A stretch of 64,000 bases of DNA from Candidatus Poribacteria bacterium (GCA_007571305.1 RKRR01000002.1:1-64000); one strand, 5' to 3'. Positions 35,147 to 44,088 are shown, numbered from the stretch's first letter. The notes: generated by a model not told the origin, from the letters alone. Numbers and translations are program-made.

Positions 35147-36604
35147 ATGCTGCCAACGAAAATACTTGCTATCGGGGCGGGTGGTCTACAACGCGCCTTA
35201 ACTCATGAATTTGTACATATCCTGAACCAACGAAATCTCTATGACGGCGGTATCTTTATCGGGCAGCCGCGCGGCACTGAGAAAGCCGATGCCTTCAATC
35301 AACAAGGCGGCGTCTACCATGTTGTCACGTTCGACATGAGCGGTATCCACGACATCCAACAAATCTCAAGCGTCGTTGGTGCGACGACACTTGCGACAGA
35401 GACCGGACGCGAGCGGTTCTATGCACAGACAGAAAATCCGTTGGATCTCCTCCTCATCGGTGTAACTGAAGCGGGAATCGCCAAAGGTGAACTGGCGATG
35501 GATGTATTGGAAGAGACCCTCTATCGCTATTTCTGTCATCACGGTGCGGATGCGACCCTTTGTGTCATCAACACCGATAACCTCCGAAACAACGGCGATG
35601 TTATCCGCGATATTCTCTGTAATGAGTATCCGAGGCGGTCTGATGATTACGCAGGGTGGTTGGAAACAAACGTCGGTTTTCTCAACGAAATGGGAGATCG
35701 GCTTGTGCCGCAGGTCTATGCCGTGCCTGACGAGATTAAAGAAGCGGCACGCGCACAAATCAAGGGTCAAGATGCGTTAATAACCTATGCAGAGGCACCT
35801 CCCACGACGTCACTTATTCTTGAAGACATGGAGAATATGTTACGCGTGCCGTTCAGTGAACTTCAGGACTATGGTGTCGTTGTCAGCCAGGAGAGCATTG
35901 AACCATATCACGACTGGAAATTGCTCTTGGTGAATTCTGTGCACGTGCCGGGGATTACACACAAAGGAACGCTCTCTGGTATTGAATATGTCAACGAAGC
36001 GGCGGCACATCCAACGTTTGCTCCTCACCTCGAACGGCTGATGAATGGATATGCCGAGATTGTGGAAGCAGATATCCCGATAGCTGGGAAAAGTGCACAG
36101 GCATATTCGTTGGAATTTGTTAATCGTATTCGTCGAGTCAAAGACGACAATGCCCGGATTAACATCATTGAAACTGTGAAACTTCGCGAACGCGCCGCCG
36201 ATATCATCCGCTCACCGAACTATGATGCAAGCACAGAACTTTTCAAATCTGACTTCGCGTATTCCTTCGCAACGGTGCTCCGGTTTCTGACCCCACATAC
36301 AGTATCAGGTGCCGACGGTTATAAGGGTGTCACCGACACTGGCGAGACGTATGAAATCCGTGACCCGGACAGGACGATACAGGATGTTCTGAAGGGAGCG
36401 TTTGGCACAAGCCGATCAGATATAGATAAGCGGCTTGCTGCTATTTTCTCAAATGCGGTATTGTGGTCACCCGGTGGGGCTACATCACCAAGCGGTTTGG
36501 ACGGGAATCGGGACTTTATGGCGCGCGTTGGGCAATATTATCACCGTTTGGTTAATGGAGAGACGTGTCTTGGGGTATTAGAAAGTATTGATAAAGAGGA
36601 GTAG
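35147..36604 (+). CDS. Mannitol dehydrogenase family (tagaturonate/fructuronate reductase-like)
   Basis: The 485-residue long-chain polyol dehydrogenase has ILAIGAGGLQRAL (NAD site), CVINTDNLRNNGDV and FLNEMGDRLVPQV. The catalytic segment KLLLVNSVHVPGITHKG carries the family's Lys, Asn and His. Members interconvert mannitol/fructose or tagaturonate and fructuronate with altronate and mannonate. With a mannonate dehydratase-like gene elsewhere in the window, a uronate reductase role is plausible. GGAGG lies somewhat far (about 15 bases) before the ATG. Confidence 0.85.
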   Translation: MLPTKILAIGAGGLQRALTHEFVHILNQRNLYDGGIFIGQPRGTEKADAFNQQGGVYHVVTFDMSGIHDIQQISSVVGATTLATETGRERFYAQTENPLDLLLIGVTEAGIAKGELAMDVLEETLYRYFCHHGADATLCVINTDNLRNNGDVIRDILCNEYPRRSDDYAGWLETNVGFLNEMGDRLVPQVYAVPDEIKEAARAQIKGQDALITYAEAPPTTSLILEDMENMLRVPFSELQDYGVVVSQESIEPYHDWKLLLVNSVHVPGITHKGTLSGIEYVNEAAAHPTFAPHLERLMNGYAEIVEADIPIAGKSAQAYSLEFVNRIRRVKDDNARINIIETVKLRERAADIIRSPNYDASTELFKSDFAYSFATVLRFLTPHTVSGADGYKGVTDTGETYEIRDPDRTIQDVLKGAFGTSRSDIDKRLAAIFSNAVLWSPGGATSPSGLDGNRDFMARVGQYYHRLVNGETCLGVLESIDKEE

Positions 36605-36729
36605 GCACTGTTTTGGGGTTAGAGAATAGCCCATTGGTTCAAGGAAAGTGTCTACAAGCGGAATGATGAAGTGGTTTGCTGACGAAGTTTCCTAACCTCG
36701 CCAGCGAGTTGGGGCAGGTATGGGTCGCG

Positions 36730-37683
36730 CTAATCGACTAAGGAGATAACGCCTTTTTTGCGTTGAAGGACAGCATCATAGAACCGCATTGTGCCAACAC
36801 AATCATGTATACTGGATATCGGCTCTCGATCTTCACGAATAGCATTGACGAACTCAGTAAGACTCACACCGTCACCCGTTAACTCCCCGTTGCGTTGGTC
36901 AGAGAAGTTTGAGGTGAAGGTATTTCCGGATTCCGTGAAGTGTTGCGCACCCCACAATCCGTCCAAAACGATGTATTCGTGTTGTCCGGTAATTTCGATG
37001 TAGTCATAGTTGCGCTGCCATAAACGTTGACTGGTCAACTGCAAACTTCCCACCGCGCCGTTGGTGTATTCTACAGCGACAGCAAAGGCTCCTTGCCCAT
37101 CGACCTCGTTGTGAAAAACGCTAAGCTCCTTCACATCGGCACCGGCGATGTGCCGCGCTAAATCGAAATGGTGGATAGCAAAGTCTAGCAGATAACTTTT
37201 GACTGTCGGATATTTTCCACTACAGAACGAGCAGAAGAGTTGCGTGAGTTGACCGAAGGATTCGGTTTGCATAATCTGCCTTGCCTCTCGCACGCCGAGG
37301 CTGAACCTGCGTTGGAAGTTCACCATTAGAGTCCTGCCGTGCTGCTCTGCGGTTTCCGCCAAAGTGATAGTTTCCGCGAGGGATGGCGCGGGGGGTTTGG
37401 GCACGAAGACGTGGTATCCTGCCTCAAGCGTTTCCAGCACGAGCGGCTGCCGTGGATCAGGCCCCATGCAGACAATGACCGCTTCGAGGTCTTCCTTTTC
37501 AAACATTTCGTGCCGATCGGTGTAATACCTTCCTGTCCCGAATTTACCGGCAGCGTCTTTGGCACGTTCTTCGTCTGCATCGCAAACGGCTTGTAACGCG
37601 ACTGGGGCGAGATGTAATGCGGGATAAATGGTGTGCCTTGCGAAACCGCCGGCACCGAGAAATCCAATCCGAAGAGGTTCCAT
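36730..37683 (-). CDS. Gfo/Idh/MocA family oxidoreductase
   Basis: The 317-residue protein has a Rossmann motif IGFLGAGGFARHTIYPAL, the catalytic-lysine motif VPKPPAPSLAET (Pro-Lys-Pro instead of Glu-Lys-Pro) and SYLLDFAIHHFDLARHIAG in the substrate domain. It is shorter than usual but complete. NAD(P)-linked sugar oxidation or reduction is expected. It is alone on the minus strand, divergent from the MFS transporter gene, with a dispersed repeat as its 5' leader. Confidence 0.9.
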   Translation of the reverse strand: MEPLRIGFLGAGGFARHTIYPALHLAPVALQAVCDADEERAKDAAGKFGTGRYYTDRHEMFEKEDLEAVIVCMGPDPRQPLVLETLEAGYHVFVPKPPAPSLAETITLAETAEQHGRTLMVNFQRRFSLGVREARQIMQTESFGQLTQLFCSFCSGKYPTVKSYLLDFAIHHFDLARHIAGADVKELSVFHNEVDGQGAFAVAVEYTNGAVGSLQLTSQRLWQRNYDYIEITGQHEYIVLDGLWGAQHFTESGNTFTSNFSDQRNGELTGDGVSLTEFVNAIREDREPISSIHDCVGTMRFYDAVLQRKKGVISLVD

Positions 37684-37768
37684 ATTTTTTAATTTTTCCT
37701 TGCTGAAGAACGACGTAGGTTAGAACTTGACGCACCTTTCTCTGGAGTCGCCTGAGCCGTTGTTGCAG
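37684..37768. repeat. TTTTTAATTTTTCCTTGCG-type repeat, copy R1
   Basis: Beginning right at the start codon of the Gfo/Idh/MocA gene, it reads TTTTTAATTTTTCCTTGC and ends GAGCCGTTGTTGCAGGC. On the coding strand its inner part supplies the AAGGAAAAATTAAAAAA leader and ribosome site. Related copies lie at 39404 and 42646, with partial ones before the starts at 11571 and 16327. Confidence 0.55.
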
Positions 37769-38037
37769 GCTTGCGATCTAAAAAAAGATGTTCAAAATAC
37801 GTAACAAACCCGCCTGTAATGTCATAAAAGGCAGGGCGAAAACCTGATAGCGAAAGAAGTTTGTAGGCAATTTAGCACAGCTTTGAGGCACTGTAAAGGA
37901 AATTTTGTTTTGGTATCGGACAGACGACGGAAATTTCAATTCGACCTAATTGCGAAAATTGTGTCAAAAGATAAAGGGAAGGATTTCTAACTGCTGCGGT
38001 TATAACACAAAAAGTTTGGATAGGAACAAAAGAGAGA
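37769..38037. other. Divergent intergenic region before the MFS gene
   Basis: It lies between divergent genes and so should hold promoters for both. AT-rich blocks are present, but no clear -35/-10 pair or operator-like palindrome is seen. Confidence 0.35.
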
Positions 38038-39408
38038 ATGCCTAAAAAAGTAGGGGACCAACGACGAAATTTCCGATTTGCGGTGCTCCAAGGCACCTTC
38101 ATGCGTATCAACTTAGCGTTTGCGGATTCATCGACGGTGCTCCCTGCTTTCATCTATAAATTAAGTGGTTCCGATATTCTAGTGGGTTTAACGGGGTCAA
38201 TGATGACGGCAGGATGGATGTGGCCCCAACTGCTGATGTCAAACTTGCTCGAGCATCGTCCAAGAAAAATGCCGTTCTACGCACTCGGTATGAGTGTTCG
38301 TGTTTTAGCGTGGCTTGCTGTCTTTTTCTGCACTATCACAATTGGTGAGCAAGAGCCGATGCTGCTTGCCGCTTCCTTTCTGTGTCTCTATTTCGTATCT
38401 TCCTCTGCCATGGGAGTTTCGACACTCCCGTACATGGACATCGTCTCTAAAGCGATAGCACCGCAGCAGCGCGCCCGCTTCTTTAGCCTGAGACAACTCT
38501 ACGGTGGCTTTTTCGCGATTTGGGTCGGGTTCTTGGTGCGCGCAGTACTCGGAGACGAATCCGAATTTACCGGTATACTCGGTAGTATTACGCAAACCTT
38601 CAAAACGTTCACGATGTATTTTATCGGTTCGGTTTGCGGTCTGGATACCGATCTTGGATTTCCGTATAACTACGCTTTTCTCTTCGTCTGTTCAGTGGCA
38701 GCAGCGTTCTTTTCTTTCGTGAGTTTCTTGGGTGTGCGCGAGCCTATTCATCCTGTCCATCCGAGGCGGCAACCGATGTGGCAACATCTAAAACACGGGG
38801 CGTACTTCCTACGGACAGACACAAATTATCGGCGTTTTATTCTGTTCCGTGTTTTTGCACACTTTTCTGGCATGGCATCGCCTTTTTATATGCCCTATGC
38901 GTTAAATGAACTCGGGTTTTCAGAGGCAACAATGGGATTTTTCATCGTCTGTTCTGCGTTGAGTGGCGTGGTTTCAAATACATTTTGGGGACATATCGGC
39001 GAAAAATATGGTGTACGATGGTTGCTGATTATTACGGCAGGATTGATGGGTATCCCGCCCGCGCTTGCTTTTTCATCGGGGATACTCCCGACTTCATTAC
39101 AAATGCCTGCCTTCTTCTTGATTTTCATCGTTGGAGGTATTTTAGCGAACGGAATGATGGTAGGGTTTATGGCATACATGTTGAATATCGCCCCACCTCG
39201 AAACCGCCCGAGCTACATCGGTTTCATGAACACGTTACTGATGCCTGTGAGCTTCGGTCCTCTTCTTGCTGGATTTCTTGCCCCTCACATCGGTTATCAA
39301 TGGTTGTTCGCTATATCGGTAGGTATCTGCGTCGCTGCGTTCCGTATTGGAACACAATTAGAAGAAATTATGCACGAAGATGAGATAACGGAAGAAACAG
39401 ATTTTTAA
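38038..39408 (+). CDS. Major facilitator superfamily transporter
   Basis: The 456-residue protein has about twelve hydrophobic segments in two halves with a loop of about 35 residues near the middle (REPIHPVHPRRQPMWQHLKH). SKAIAPQQRARFFSLRQLYGG resembles the MFS loop 2-3/4-5 signature. The paralogue-like ending and long membrane domain fit a sugar or drug exporter or importer; the substrate is unknown. It may take up a sugar used by the Zn dehydrogenase and Gfo/Idh/MocA proteins encoded just downstream. Confidence 0.87.
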   Translation: MPKKVGDQRRNFRFAVLQGTFMRINLAFADSSTVLPAFIYKLSGSDILVGLTGSMMTAGWMWPQLLMSNLLEHRPRKMPFYALGMSVRVLAWLAVFFCTITIGEQEPMLLAASFLCLYFVSSSAMGVSTLPYMDIVSKAIAPQQRARFFSLRQLYGGFFAIWVGFLVRAVLGDESEFTGILGSITQTFKTFTMYFIGSVCGLDTDLGFPYNYAFLFVCSVAAAFFSFVSFLGVREPIHPVHPRRQPMWQHLKHGAYFLRTDTNYRRFILFRVFAHFSGMASPFYMPYALNELGFSEATMGFFIVCSALSGVVSNTFWGHIGEKYGVRWLLIITAGLMGIPPALAFSSGILPTSLQMPAFFLIFIVGGILANGMMVGFMAYMLNIAPPRNRPSYIGFMNTLLMPVSFGPLLAGFLAPHIGYQWLFAISVGICVAAFRIGTQLEEIMHEDEITEETDF

Positions 39409-39487
39409 TTTTTCCTTGCGGAGTAGTGGAGTCGGTTCCACGTTTGATGAGCCTTTCCTCTATCCACCTGAGCCGGTGTTGCAGGCA
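39404..39487. repeat. TTTTTAATTTTTCCTTGCG-type repeat, copy R2
   Basis: It overlaps the last bases of the MFS gene (its stop TAA lies within TTTTTAATTTTTCC) and ends CACCTGAGCCGGTGTTGCAGG. Here the repeat trails a plus-strand gene rather than leading a minus-strand one. Confidence 0.5.
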
Positions 39488-39493
39488 ATGTTT

Positions 39494-39517
39494 TGTAGCA
39501 TAGCCTGTTAGGCTGTG
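39494..39517 (+). repeat. Core hairpin repeat GCATAGCC-TGTTA-GGCTGTGC
   Basis: This is a solo copy of the hairpin found inside the MITE-like elements: an 8-bp stem with one G-T pair and loop TGTTA. Compared with copy A (AACC/GGTT), the stem here reads AGCC/GGCT, a paired change. Confidence 0.65.
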
Positions 39518-39541
39518 CCTTCTTCAAAGACGGAGGTTTGC

Positions 39542-40555
39542 ATGAAAGTCGTTGCAAAATTCGGTCCCGAAAGCGTGGGCTTAATAGATAAACCCGACCC
39601 GGTTGCCAAGGGTGAGTTCGTCGTCGTCAAAATCCATTCGGCCCCCATGTGTACGGAATACAAAGGTTTCAAAACAGAAGGTAAGAGCGAGAGTTTCGGA
39701 CACGAAGCCGCCGGTGAAGTGGTAGAAATCGCACAAGAGGGCACTGTCAAAGTAGGCGCACGCGTTGTCGTGATGCCACACTTCCCATGTGGAAAGTGTT
39801 ATATCTGCTTGGCAGGTGAATATGCTCATTGTGAGGACGACAACAAAATCCTACCCGTTACTGAACAGACGGGTGTGACGGCGACTTTTGCGCAGTACAT
39901 CCTTAAACAGGACTGGCTGCTCGTGCCGATTCCGGACGGGGTCTCCTATCATCACGCTGGAATGGCATGTTGTGGGCTTGGATCGACATCCAATGCCATG
40001 CGATTGATGAATGTTAACGCGTTTGATACCGTTCTGATTACGGGGATGGGACCTATCGGGCTTGGCGGCGTGATTAATGCTGTGCATAGAGGCGCACGCG
40101 TCATCGCTGTTGAGAGCCATCCCTATCGCGCAGCCCTCGCGAAAAAACTCGGTGCAGCGGAAGTTGTTAACCCCCAAGACGAGGATGTCGTCGATCAAAT
40201 TCGGGACTTGACAGGTGGTAGAGGCACAGACAAAGGCGTGGAGTGCTCAGCGGCTTCCGCAGCTGTCCGATTATTGACTGACGTAACACGCCCGAAAGGA
40301 CATATTTCATTGATTGGTGGAATTGGTGAAGTGGCAATCCAGGGGAGTAGTATTATCAATAAAGGCTTGACAATACACGGCACACGGCATTACAATCTCG
40401 TAGACACACCTGACATGATGCGGATGATTCCACAAATGAAGGAGCAACTGGATACGTTCATTACACACATCTTTCCTATGAGCCAGATTCAGGAAGCGTG
40501 GGCGTTACAGTGTACCCATAAATGTGGAAAGGTTGTTCTCGATCCATGGGCGTAA
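39542..40555 (+). CDS. Zinc-dependent alcohol/polyol dehydrogenase (MDR family)
   Basis: The product has 337 residues from the ATG at 39542, decided by GGAGG five bases upstream. The catalytic zinc ligands are in SAPMCTEYKG and GHEAAGEV, and the structural zinc site is CGKCYICLAGEYAHC (four Cys). The cofactor site is LITGMGPIGLGG. It should oxidise a secondary alcohol of a sugar or polyol with NAD(P). The neighbouring Gfo/Idh/MocA gene (46 bp downstream) suggests a shared sugar pathway. Confidence 0.9.
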   Translation: MKVVAKFGPESVGLIDKPDPVAKGEFVVVKIHSAPMCTEYKGFKTEGKSESFGHEAAGEVVEIAQEGTVKVGARVVVMPHFPCGKCYICLAGEYAHCEDDNKILPVTEQTGVTATFAQYILKQDWLLVPIPDGVSYHHAGMACCGLGSTSNAMRLMNVNAFDTVLITGMGPIGLGGVINAVHRGARVIAVESHPYRAALAKKLGAAEVVNPQDEDVVDQIRDLTGGRGTDKGVECSAASAAVRLLTDVTRPKGHISLIGGIGEVAIQGSSIINKGLTIHGTRHYNLVDTPDMMRMIPQMKEQLDTFITHIFPMSQIQEAWALQCTHKCGKVVLDPWA

Positions 40556-40601
40556 AATGGACGACTCATTAACCTAACTTGCTTTGGTGAAAGGGGATTT
40601 C

Positions 40602-41654
40602 ATGAATTCTATGACGAATGATATGCCGCTCTTAACACCGCTGGACATTCGCCGTGGCATTACAAGTGCAGCAGATGTCGCTTTTCCATTACGTTGGGGA
40701 ATCCTCGGTGCTGGTAACATTTCAGCACAGTGGGTAGAGGCTTTACAAGGTTGTGAAGGCGCGACTGTAACCGCTGTGGCGGCACGCGAAATAGACCGAG
40801 CGAAAGATTTCGCGAGACGGTATAGTGTCGTTACTGCTTATGGGAACTACAGAGAAATGGTCACAGCCGATGACGTAGATGTTGTATACATCGGCACGAT
40901 CAACCCGTTACACAAGGAACACACCCTTCTCGCAATTGAAGCAGGCAAGCACGTCCTCTGCGAGAAACCACTCACCGAGACCCTCTCCGATGCGCAAGAG
41001 ATGTATGCAGCAGCTGAAGAGAAGGATGTGATGATGCAGGACGGCATGTGGACCCGTTTTTTTCCTGCGGTGGAGCATGCTCGCGCCGCCATTGAAGCCG
41101 GCACAATTGGGGAGGTTGTGCTCACACAGTCCGATTTCTTCGACCCGATCTATACTATTCAGGCGGCACCGCTCGCCTTCGGCGCGTCGGCTGTACCTAT
41201 AGCGATCACTGCTATGGGTAATAGAGTCGGTGGCGCGATTGTGGACTACGGCGAGGACAAGTACGCGGTATTGACATTTCCGCCGCGCAACTCTGAACTC
41301 CCAGAGGTGACAGAACTCGTCGGCACAGAAGGACGCATTACGCTTGAACGACCCGGACATTGCCCGACGCGTATCTCTATCCGAATCCCACCGCCAAATG
41401 GCGTGCCTTCGCAATACAGGACCCGAAACGCGCCCGCCCCGCTGTATTCCTTCGAGTATCCGTTGCCCGGATCCGTAGCGATGGCGAGATCCTCTCCCAA
41501 TCAACACGGTTTTCTCTATCAAGCTGAAGCAGTCCACCGCTGCCTTGCTGCCGGTTTGCGTCAGTGCCCGCAATACGATAAGGAAGAGTCACTGCACTCT
41601 ATGAACGTGTTGACGGAAATTAACAAGGCAAAACAAACGGCGGCACATCGCTAA
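40602..41654 (+). CDS. Gfo/Idh/MocA family protein, unusual substrate domain
   Basis: The product has 350 residues from the ATG at 40602 (AAAGGGGAT upstream). The NAD(P) half is normal: WGILGAGNISAQWVEAL and CEKPLTETLSDAQ. In the second half the typical GGALLDxGxYPL segment is missing: after TQSDFFDPIYTIQ the sequence jumps to APLAFGASAVPIAITAMG, as if some 15-20 residues around the substrate site were lost. Activity may be altered or lost although the frame is intact. It is closest in pattern to dihydrodiol dehydrogenase-like members. Confidence 0.85.
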   Translation: MNSMTNDMPLLTPLDIRRGITSAADVAFPLRWGILGAGNISAQWVEALQGCEGATVTAVAAREIDRAKDFARRYSVVTAYGNYREMVTADDVDVVYIGTINPLHKEHTLLAIEAGKHVLCEKPLTETLSDAQEMYAAAEEKDVMMQDGMWTRFFPAVEHARAAIEAGTIGEVVLTQSDFFDPIYTIQAAPLAFGASAVPIAITAMGNRVGGAIVDYGEDKYAVLTFPPRNSELPEVTELVGTEGRITLERPGHCPTRISIRIPPPNGVPSQYRTRNAPAPLYSFEYPLPGSVAMARSSPNQHGFLYQAEAVHRCLAAGLRQCPQYDKEESLHSMNVLTEINKAKQTAAHR

Positions 41655-41681
41655 TCGGATATCAATCAGGACTGATGCCGG

Positions 41682-42620
41682 CTACCGCTCTACCCAATCA
41701 GAAACTTTGCTGTCAGTATGGGTTTCAGGTACCTCAGCCTGAAACCTCGCTTTCCTCGCCTCCCGATCAGTGTCCTCATCAAACAAAGCAAGTAAGCGCA
41801 CTTCAATCGTTTCGCGAAGTGGCGCGTCCTCCGGTGTCGTCGGATCGTGTATCGCTCCATGGAAGGCTGTACGCATATTAGACTTTTCTTGGCGAGTGTC
41901 ATATTGCTTGAAAATCAGCGTCTCCTGCGGTGTCATTCGCGGAAAATAATACCAACGTTGGTTCGGATTATGCACAAGCCGTAGGCTAACAAGCCTTCTC
42001 GGCGTTTCGGTCTGGGACCAGGCATCTGCAGCAATTATATCTTCCCCTGCAACCGTCTGCATGTCGCAAATAGCCAGTGGCATAACGAAGATATCCCGCT
42101 TTAAGTCCGTGCTACGCCATACATTATACATCTGAAAGTGTTTGCCCCTGGCAATCTTTTCAAACCCATCCTCGGAATACGGACTGACATCCGAATGTAT
42201 GCCGCCATAAGTCCCTTCGCTGCCGTTTGCTGTCGGTTTGTTGCCGCGCGGATGACCCTCAGGGAGTCCACCAAACCCGTTACGGTATTGATGTTGCAGT
42301 ATCCGTGTCTCACTGCAACCTGTAAGTGCCGTAATGAGGTCAGCACATTCCTGATAGAAATGTGTCGTTACGGTATCCTGATCGTGTAGAGCTCTCACTT
42401 GTGTGTCTGCGTCTACCAACTGGAAGCCGTTCCTCTCAAGATTCGGAGGCGGTTGCAACAACCGTCCGTTGTAGACCTTGATCGATTCCCGGACATACAT
42501 GCTCTTCCGTTCGTCGAGATTTTCAATCCATTCTGGTGGTGGCATGCGGGTGCCGCTGTATCTTGCGTTCGCAAAACTGCCAGTTGATTCCACGAAAGGT
42601 AACATTTCTCGTTGTGCCAT
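41682..42620 (-). CDS. CmcJ/NvfI-family oxidoreductase
   Basis: The 312-residue protein resembles the CmcJ/NvfI (AsaB-like) family of non-haem iron, 2-oxoglutarate-type enzymes. GGIHSDVSPYSEDG carries the HxD-like pair, FQMYNVWRSTDLKRD and PLAICDMQTV follow, and FKQYDTRQEKSNMRTAFHGA holds the distal His and basic residues. Fungal and bacterial relatives modify secondary metabolites (cephem methoxylation, desaturation). The substrate is unknown. GGAG precedes the ATG, and it lies convergent to the Gfo/Idh/MocA gene. Confidence 0.82.
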   Translation of the reverse strand: MAQREMLPFVESTGSFANARYSGTRMPPPEWIENLDERKSMYVRESIKVYNGRLLQPPPNLERNGFQLVDADTQVRALHDQDTVTTHFYQECADLITALTGCSETRILQHQYRNGFGGLPEGHPRGNKPTANGSEGTYGGIHSDVSPYSEDGFEKIARGKHFQMYNVWRSTDLKRDIFVMPLAICDMQTVAGEDIIAADAWSQTETPRRLVSLRLVHNPNQRWYYFPRMTPQETLIFKQYDTRQEKSNMRTAFHGAIHDPTTPEDAPLRETIEVRLLALFDEDTDREARKARFQAEVPETHTDSKVSDWVER

Positions 42621-42645
42621 GGGTACTCTCCTTTGTGCTGGAAGT

Positions 42646-42735
42646 TTTTAATTATACCTTGCGGAAGAACTACGCGATGAGAGATTTAACGGTTCTTTCA
42701 TAGTATCTGCCTGCGTCGTTGTTGTGTGCTTGCGT
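42646..42735. repeat. TTTTTAATTTTTCCTTGCG-type repeat, copy R3
   Basis: It reads TTTTTAATTATACCTTGCGG and ends GTCGTTGTTGTGTGCTTGCG. It leads the minus-strand CmcJ-like gene, as R1 leads its gene. Confidence 0.5.
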
Positions 42736-42852
42736 TTTTGATACCAATTTTTAAGAGATTATCCCGACGCATTTTCTAACATAATACGATAGCCTCAATT
42801 TGCAGTCAACAGCAAATCAGAAGCATTCAACTGAGAAATTCTCTCACTGGGT

Positions 42853-43140
42853 AAAAAAAAGCTAAAGGTTTTGGAAGTCGCTGCATATTATATAACCCAA
42901 GTTGCTACCTATATACTTTCGGATACACGAACACCCTTTTCCACCGAGAATCCTTCATTTTTCCGAAAAATTGGGTGTATTCCGTGTCATTTTCGTGCGA
43001 AGACGCACAGGCTCACGGCCTATGCTACAAGGGGCAACTTAGGTTATATAGCAGTAGGGATTGATATACTTCACAAAGTCGAAATACTCAGGGGCAGGCT
43101 GCCAGCACTAGCTCGAGACGCAGCCCTCCCTGTAAGGATC
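42853..43140 (+). promoter_or_regulatory. Duplicated leader L1, split by a MITE-like element
   Basis: Outside the insertion (42895-43044) this matches leader L2 at 44105-44237 at roughly four of five bases. Shared blocks are AAAAAAAAGCTAAAG, GCATATTATATA, TTGATATAC-TCACAAAGTC and AGGCTGC with GCAGCC, a conserved 6-bp stem with a variable loop. L1 precedes the sigma-like gene by about 330 bp. It may be a promoter/leader RNA unit; the function is unknown. Confidence 0.5.
42895..43044 (-). mobile_element. MITE-like element, copy B (150 bp)
   Basis: The ends are ACCCAAGTTGC and GCAACTTAGGT, flanked by TATATA on both sides. The core hairpin lies at 43005-43027 in inverted orientation compared with copies A and C. 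The uninterrupted counterpart at 44135-44150 has a single TATATA at the same place. Confidence 0.8.
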
Positions 43141-43179
43141 TAGCTATGTTTTGTATAACCAGATTCTATGTAACCTCAT

Positions 43180-43215
43180 AGAGAATCAGCGTCACCCGTG
43201 TGACGCTGATTCTCT
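43180..43215. terminator. Strong 16-bp perfect hairpin before the sigma-like gene
   Basis: AGAGAATCAGCGTCAC pairs perfectly with its complement around the loop CCGT and is followed by TTTACG. The stem is long and GC-balanced, so it could end a transcript from leader L1 or separate the sigma-like gene from upstream. The 260 bases after it are AT-rich and hold TCATATATATAGGA, perhaps a -10 region. Confidence 0.6.
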
Positions 43216-43476
43216 TTACGTCCAGACAAAAATAGAAGACTGACTCACGCTGCCACTCTTGCACATAGAAATTCTTAGAACAAAAGGGACATCTCTCGAG
43301 AAAAAATAGGAAAAACCTTAAAAAATTCGTAAAAAAACTGCATTTTACTCTTAACTTTTCCAGTTTCAGTGTCATATATATAGGACCAGCAAAAAGGAGA
43401 AGATAGGATCGTGTTCGTGAAATCACTCACTTCTTTATCAGACTTCAACTTACCTCTAAATACAAGGAGGGACCCA

Positions 43477-44088
43477 ATGAATGAACATCGGGGGCCACAT
43501 CACTCAGGAAAATGCCCGTTTCATATTGTGCCGGGTCATCCGCTCTCCGCTGAAGCCTCAGTTGATCGCTGTGTTGCCTGCGTCACGCGCTACAATACGC
43601 AATTGGAAAGTCTCTACGAAGATTTTCGCCAAATTGCTTTCCTGACGATCCTGGAAGAAGAACCTAAGTATGACTCAAAGCATCCGAGTCGTGCAAGCTT
43701 CACTACCTTCATGAAGTCGCGTATCTGCAGTCGCCTCTGGTCCGAAAGACGTAATCAACTGAAGTCCCTTCCATTTCCACACCACGAGGAGTACCCGTCA
43801 CAGGGTAATCTGTTAATTCACCATCTGATCGCTGAGACCTGTGCCTGCGAAAGGGAAGAGGACGCGATCGTTCGGGAGATGGAAGTAGAAGAGTTCTGCC
43901 AAGCATTACCCAAACTTTTAACGCACTTATCCGAGAAGGAATGTGAGGTGCTGCGCTTGAAATACTTTGAGGAGTCTAAGGGTGTAGAAATAGCCAAACA
44001 GTTATCAATCTCGGAGGGCAGAGTCAGTCAACTCCTGAAAACCGCACTCACAAAACTGCAAAAAGCCTACCTTTTGGCACAGTTCTAG
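43477..44088 (+). CDS. Sigma-70-like (ECF-type) factor with N-terminal Cys cluster
   Basis: From the ATG at 43477 (perfect AAGGAGG seven bases before it) the product has 203 residues. The end, LSEKECEVLRLKYFEESKG to SISEGRVSQLLKTALTKLQ, is a sigma region 4 helix-turn-helix. The middle (SLYEDFRQIAFLTILEE to RICSRLWSERR) resembles region 2. The N-terminus has CPFH, a spacer of about 15 residues, then CVAC, a possible zinc or redox site. It probably directs RNA polymerase to a small regulon; the repeated leaders L1 and L2 nearby are candidate targets. No anti-sigma gene is obvious. Confidence 0.75.
   Translation: MNEHRGPHHSGKCPFHIVPGHPLSAEASVDRCVACVTRYNTQLESLYEDFRQIAFLTILEEEPKYDSKHPSRASFTTFMKSRICSRLWSERRNQLKSLPFPHHEEYPSQGNLLIHHLIAETCACEREEDAIVREMEVEEFCQALPKLLTHLSEKECEVLRLKYFEESKGVEIAKQLSISEGRVSQLLKTALTKLQKAYLLAQF

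Noticed and set aside
42871-43143. 90-codon open frame in the region before the sigma-like gene
   Set aside because: It lies across MITE copy B and leader L1, has no ribosome site and no protein-like composition.
43166-43426. 86-codon minus-strand open frame
   Set aside because: It runs through the perfect hairpin at 43180-43215 and AT-rich promoter-like DNA; no homology or ribosome site.
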